Shown here: in pieces, positions 59,765 through 64,000 of the stretch
Position numbering within the stretch: position 1 is the first letter of the stretch
Layout of the letters: the number at the start of each line of letters is the position of its first letter
Assembly: GCA_018907035.1 (NCBI GenBank)
Contig: JACCIC010000123.1
Span: 744,001-808,000 of the forward strand
Reading direction: 5' to 3'
DNA from: Sycobia sp. Sy_11
Lineage: Eukaryota > Arthropoda > Insecta > Hymenoptera > Epichrysomallidae
DNA length: 64,000 nucleotides
Made by a program: the position numbers and the translations under genes
The notes under the pieces: generated by a model
Seen by the model: the letters and a program-made list of their open reading frames with translations, nothing else
Told to the model about the DNA's origin: nothing
The model's database searches: none

Positions 59765-61143
59765 ACACGTAAGGTCCCTTTCGGAATCTCTGATATATAT
59801 ATCCTTAAGATTGCGCTTTTATATGCACACAGAAGAGGAAAGTTTCCAGAAGTTAAAACTCTCTTCTTCTGTGAATCACTGAAGTTGCAGAATGATTTTA
59901 ATCCAAGACAAATATAAATTGCTCACTTTCTGATCAGTAGGAATGAACCTATGAAAAAATTATTCTGGGCAGGCCTACAAAGTGGAATAAGTATAAGTAA
60001 AAGGTTTGGATCGTGTCTCACAGCTTGTTAGTTAAAAAGTACCATCGTACAATAATGTAGTGAAACCTAATCATTTGTTCTTTTTGGTACAGGAGTTTTA
60101 ATCGAAAGCAATCACTTAATTCCTATTTTATTGTACTAAGCAATCTGAAATTTACTTGTTATTCTCTTGCAATAGATCATAAAAAAATCATCCAAAATAT
60201 AAATAGTTGTTAATTTTCAAATGAATTTATAATGTTTTTGCTTTTTTCTTTTCTTTGTTTATTTGTGAATTATAATTTTGATTTAGCATTTTTAATTTTT
60301 ATTTGTATGACAATGTTAAAATAATTTTACCGACTTACAAATTCGATCTACTTCATCATATTTCTCCAAGTAAAATATTAATAGATAGATATCGAAGTGT
60401 ATGTTACTTATGTAAAACATCAATTATATTTTAAAAATCATTTATCCAATCACTGACTTGATAGTTGCTAGAAAATTAGGAAGAATATTAATATTTTTGA
60501 GCAATTTCATTACGACTAAAATTAATTATGTTAGTTCTGCGTGTTGTAAAATCTATTTCATAAATTATTGGCGTGGCTTTTTTGTGTATACCAACATGAA
60601 TCTTGTCGGTGATAAACGACACATAAAATATGTTCCATTAGAAAATTGTATAAGCAGGTGTAGTTTTTTTTATTTTGAACATTAATAATTGCAAAAATTA
60701 ATCACATCATTTTTTTTAGATCATTTTACATGGAAATTTGAATTATATATATTCTAAACAATTTAAAAATAATTCATTTAACTTCTACAGAAAAAAAACT
60801 TCTTCGTGTCATCTTTCAATCTACTGATTTTGTTTGGATCCGTCTTGTTCTCTTTCAAATGTCAATGAATATACGCATTAACCAGATGTCCTTATGTTAT
60901 CTATCATTATATTCCTTTTGTTGAAATATAGCACGTAGTTATAACCAAAGGCAAAGTTTTCCAAGTAACAAAATTAAATTTGTATAGCTAAATATAGCAA
61001 TAAATATACAGTGAGAACACTGAGCAAGGTAAATACTGATTTAATAGCGCACCTATAACCAACGAAAAAGCATGTGAAAAGGAGAAGCAAGCAATAGATA
61101 TACTGAGGGAGTGCGCTTTTATCCTCATGGAAACAATCAATTC

Positions 61144-61145
<2 letters not shown>
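59765..61145. other. AT-rich non-coding stretch
   Basis: No gene, RNA or transposon recognised. Confidence 0.5.

Positions 61146-61198
<53 letters not shown>
61146..61198. repeat. (AT)n microsatellite
   Basis: 53 bp of uninterrupted AT repeats. Confidence 0.95.
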
Positions 61199-61199
<1 letters not shown>

Positions 61200-64000
61200 C
61201 GTAAACAGAGGTAGCCTTGTGTATGAAAGCTGTTTGAAGGCAATAAGGCTGTAAAATATAGCAAAGCTAGATCATCATCTGAATTTCGTGACGTTTGTAC
61301 ACAGTGCGCAGTTCAGCTCTTTCACTAGAGAGATACTTTCCTATAAAACAATGCTCATTTATTTCACCACTTCAATAAGATGAAAGATTCTCTGAATACT
61401 AAGACATACGTTATCAGAAAATTAGGTACTTCCCGTTCCTTCGCATTGGCGTTGCAGTATAGCACGCACATTCCACTCCCTACACACGTGCATCCAAATT
61501 ATATAAAAAGTGTAATAGGAGATGCACTTACTAGTCTTTCTTTACAGTGATGACAGAGTACAAATACGAAGAAAAATCAAGTTTCTAGATAAAAAATAAT
61601 TAATTATCTGTTATAGCAATCATCTTACTATAAAACACAAAAATTCAAAATAAACGTGTGTTAATAAGTATACAATTAACTATTTAAAATTATATTTTTC
61701 GACTCGTGCTTTTATTAAGGTAAAATTGTATTTTTAATACAAATAATTTTTAAGCAAAAATAATTTTTTAATTAATCAGCATGTTAAAATAAACATTTAG
61801 CTAATTTGCAAGATTTTTTAATACGCCGTCATATTTAAAAATATCTGAAAAAATCGCTCTGTTCAATAATGACAAACAACACATTTTGTATTATTGGACA
61901 AAATATATCTCTTGAACAACAAATGGATTTTATTTATTAATAAAATAATGAAGTTTATTAAAGAATTACTACCACATTTAGATGAAAGTAAATTTTCAAA
62001 AGTATTTCCGCATGCACGTAATTGCTAGAAAGAAATTCTGTCTTTTAATGCTGTTTGGTTACTTAACTCCTAATAATTAGACGCTTATTTTTGGAAAATA
62101 ATTTTTGAAAGTCTTATAAAAGAGAGCTTTTTACCATTGCTGTAAAAGTATATGTTAAAAAATATAAATAAATACTAAATATAAGGTAATTTAAATAACT
62201 CTTTGAATCCAGTAAAATAAAATTTTTTAAAAATCTAATTCATAATACAAGTTAAAAATAAGAATTCTATATCTATTCTTTTATAAAAATAGAGATTATA
62301 AGAGGTACTTTGTTTTAAGCTCGTCAAACTTGAAAAGCTACTACTGTAATTTCACGTTGTTCGCAAAGCACTCAAATACTGGAGTGTAATAAAAGTATCT
62401 TTCTCTCTGGCTCCTCGCTTTCTCTCCAGCTGCGAAACTCACTCGATTTCACGAAGCGAAAAATCCTTTCAGGGCACGCACTACAACAAGAGGCAAAAAG
62501 CTTGAGAAAACTTTCGAAAATATTTAGCTGTATTGCGGCCTTATTATACCAAAATAATACAAAAAAAGTTAGTGTAGTTGTGACTCTATCTGGAAGAGTC
62601 TAAGCGCAAATTTATCATAACATCAGAACTTCATTCAAAACATTTGTTAATATATCTTTTATATTTGTTTTAAAATGCTTTACATATTTTGAAAATCGAA
62701 TTTTTTTTATCATTAGTTTTTCAGCAGAGATATATTTTTTTTTCCAATTTCTTATATCAATATAACAGTGCGTATTTTAATACAGTTTTCAGTTCGAAAA
62801 TATTATTACAATTATTAAATTACTGTTTACATTTCGTTCTCCCCAATAAATTAACATAAAATTTGAAATTCAAAGAAAAGCAGTTGAAAGTTTATTTTAT
62901 AATGGTCTAAATATTTTTTTAAATATCAAGAATAAATTTTTAAAATATAAAATCTATACTGTTAAAAACTGGATTGATTAATATAATCGATTAAAAGATA
63001 TAATTTTGATATAATCTTTACAAAAATTTTTAACTGTAAGTATACTCAAGTGGAAATAAAATTATTTTAATATATACATTTCTGAGCTTTAATACGATCA
63101 ATCCTGGTTTAATTTTTACTAATTGTGCAAAATATAATATTTGACTTTTTTTAATTTTAAGTAGAATGCAAAAAATGGCGTAATTTTAAGTTTTAATTTT
63201 AAATTTTAAATTTTAAACAAGTTCTTAATTTCAATATTCACGTAGTCAAAGTAGTCAATTTTCATTTGAGCTTGAACAGGATAAAATTATTTAACTCTTT
63301 AAATTGGGAAAATTGAACAAGAACTGGACAAGACCTGATCAAAAACGTCTCAATACTAATCAGGAATACTTCTATTTGTTATAAATAAGTAATCAATACA
63401 TAATAACTGGCCTTTTACAGTTTTTAAATCTCAATTTAATTTTAATTGATAATATGTAATTTGTGTAAATGCAGATACAAAATAATGATTTATGAAAATA
63501 TAGAAAATTTGATTAATATAATAAAAATGTTCTCAGGTTCTATCAGGGTGCACAATATAGGGATAAAAAACTTATTTAATGTGTAACAAACTTTTTATAG
63601 AAATAAATATACAAATTTTATATTTCTTACTATTTTTCAAATTTAAATATATCTAATTTTTAAGACTTAAACTTTATATTGTGTTTCATTGAAAGCGTTT
63701 TTCTTAGAATTATATAAAACTTTATATTTGTATTGTAAGGAAAATAATTCCTTTATAAAGATCGTATAGATCCGAAAAGTACTTCTTATTGTATAAGTAA
63801 AAAGATCCAAGTAAAATTTTAATTGCTATACCGATGAATACGTATAGAACGATATTATATCGTATCCTATAAAAGTAAATGCTCTTCAAAGCTCAGCTAT
63901 TATGTAAATAATACTTTATATGAATAAGTATTTTAGCACAAAGCCGTAAATACCAAGCCTTTATATCATTTTATATGCAGCCGTAAATATTTGAGTGTTA
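61199..64000. other. AT-rich non-coding stretch
   Basis: No gene, RNA or transposon recognised. A less AT-rich patch at 62395-62490 has no sustained frame. Confidence 0.5.

Overview
The window is eukaryotic and very AT-rich, with introns, long (AT)n, (CA)n and (GA)n microsatellites and a high density of transposable elements. The host gene and the repertoire (R1-clade, Jockey, BEL/Pao, Copia, mariner, Helitron, TTAA-flanked DNA transposons, tRNA-derived SINEs) point to an insect. A hymenopteran such as an ant is my best guess, but this is inference. No bacterial-style operon, CRISPR array or rRNA gene is present.

The only convincing host gene lies on the minus strand at 12261-8333. One large lysine-rich coding exon (12261-9885) and two small downstream exons (9088-8955, 8462-8333) have compatible splice sites and phases. 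Two copies of an R-x-A-S-L-N-A motif and the G-V-Y-V-N block suggest a homologue of winged eye/BAHD1, a chromatin protein. The C-terminal exons, including any BAH domain, are not seen and should lie off the left edge.

The rest is mostly nested mobile elements. From left to right: a tRNA-derived SINE with perfect target duplication (719-929); a MITE (2919-3400); the 3' end of an LTR element (about 4797-6302); a 1.16-kb TTAA-flanked foldback element (12796-13958); a second TTAA-flanked element full of AGGTCA half-sites (14402-15278); Helitron-like copy 1 (15753-22505), split by a microsatellite-targeting R1-clade retrotransposon (16890-21629); a decayed BEL/Pao relic (about 23500-26880); Helitron-like copy 2 in inverse orientation (28419-36326), split by a Copia element (29165-35138) that itself carries a mariner (30082-31362); a TTAA-flanked element with a Mutator-like/Kolobok-type transposase (36811-39645); mariner and BEL/Pao fragments (40968-41993); a second BEL/Pao relic (43575-50541) carrying a SINE and another insertion; a Jockey-clade LINE relic (about 50560-55200); and a second, 5'-truncated R1-clade copy (55230-58917). 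The right end (59765-64000) is AT-rich and apparently non-coding.

The most informative structures are the two near-identical R1-clade copies with different nonsense mutations, the two Helitron-like copies each interrupted by a different retrotransposon, and several elements sharing TTAA target sites. Nearly every mobile gene is broken, so recent mobility in trans or very recent inactivation is implied only for the R1-clade family. I found no evidence for a wholly new multi-gene system.
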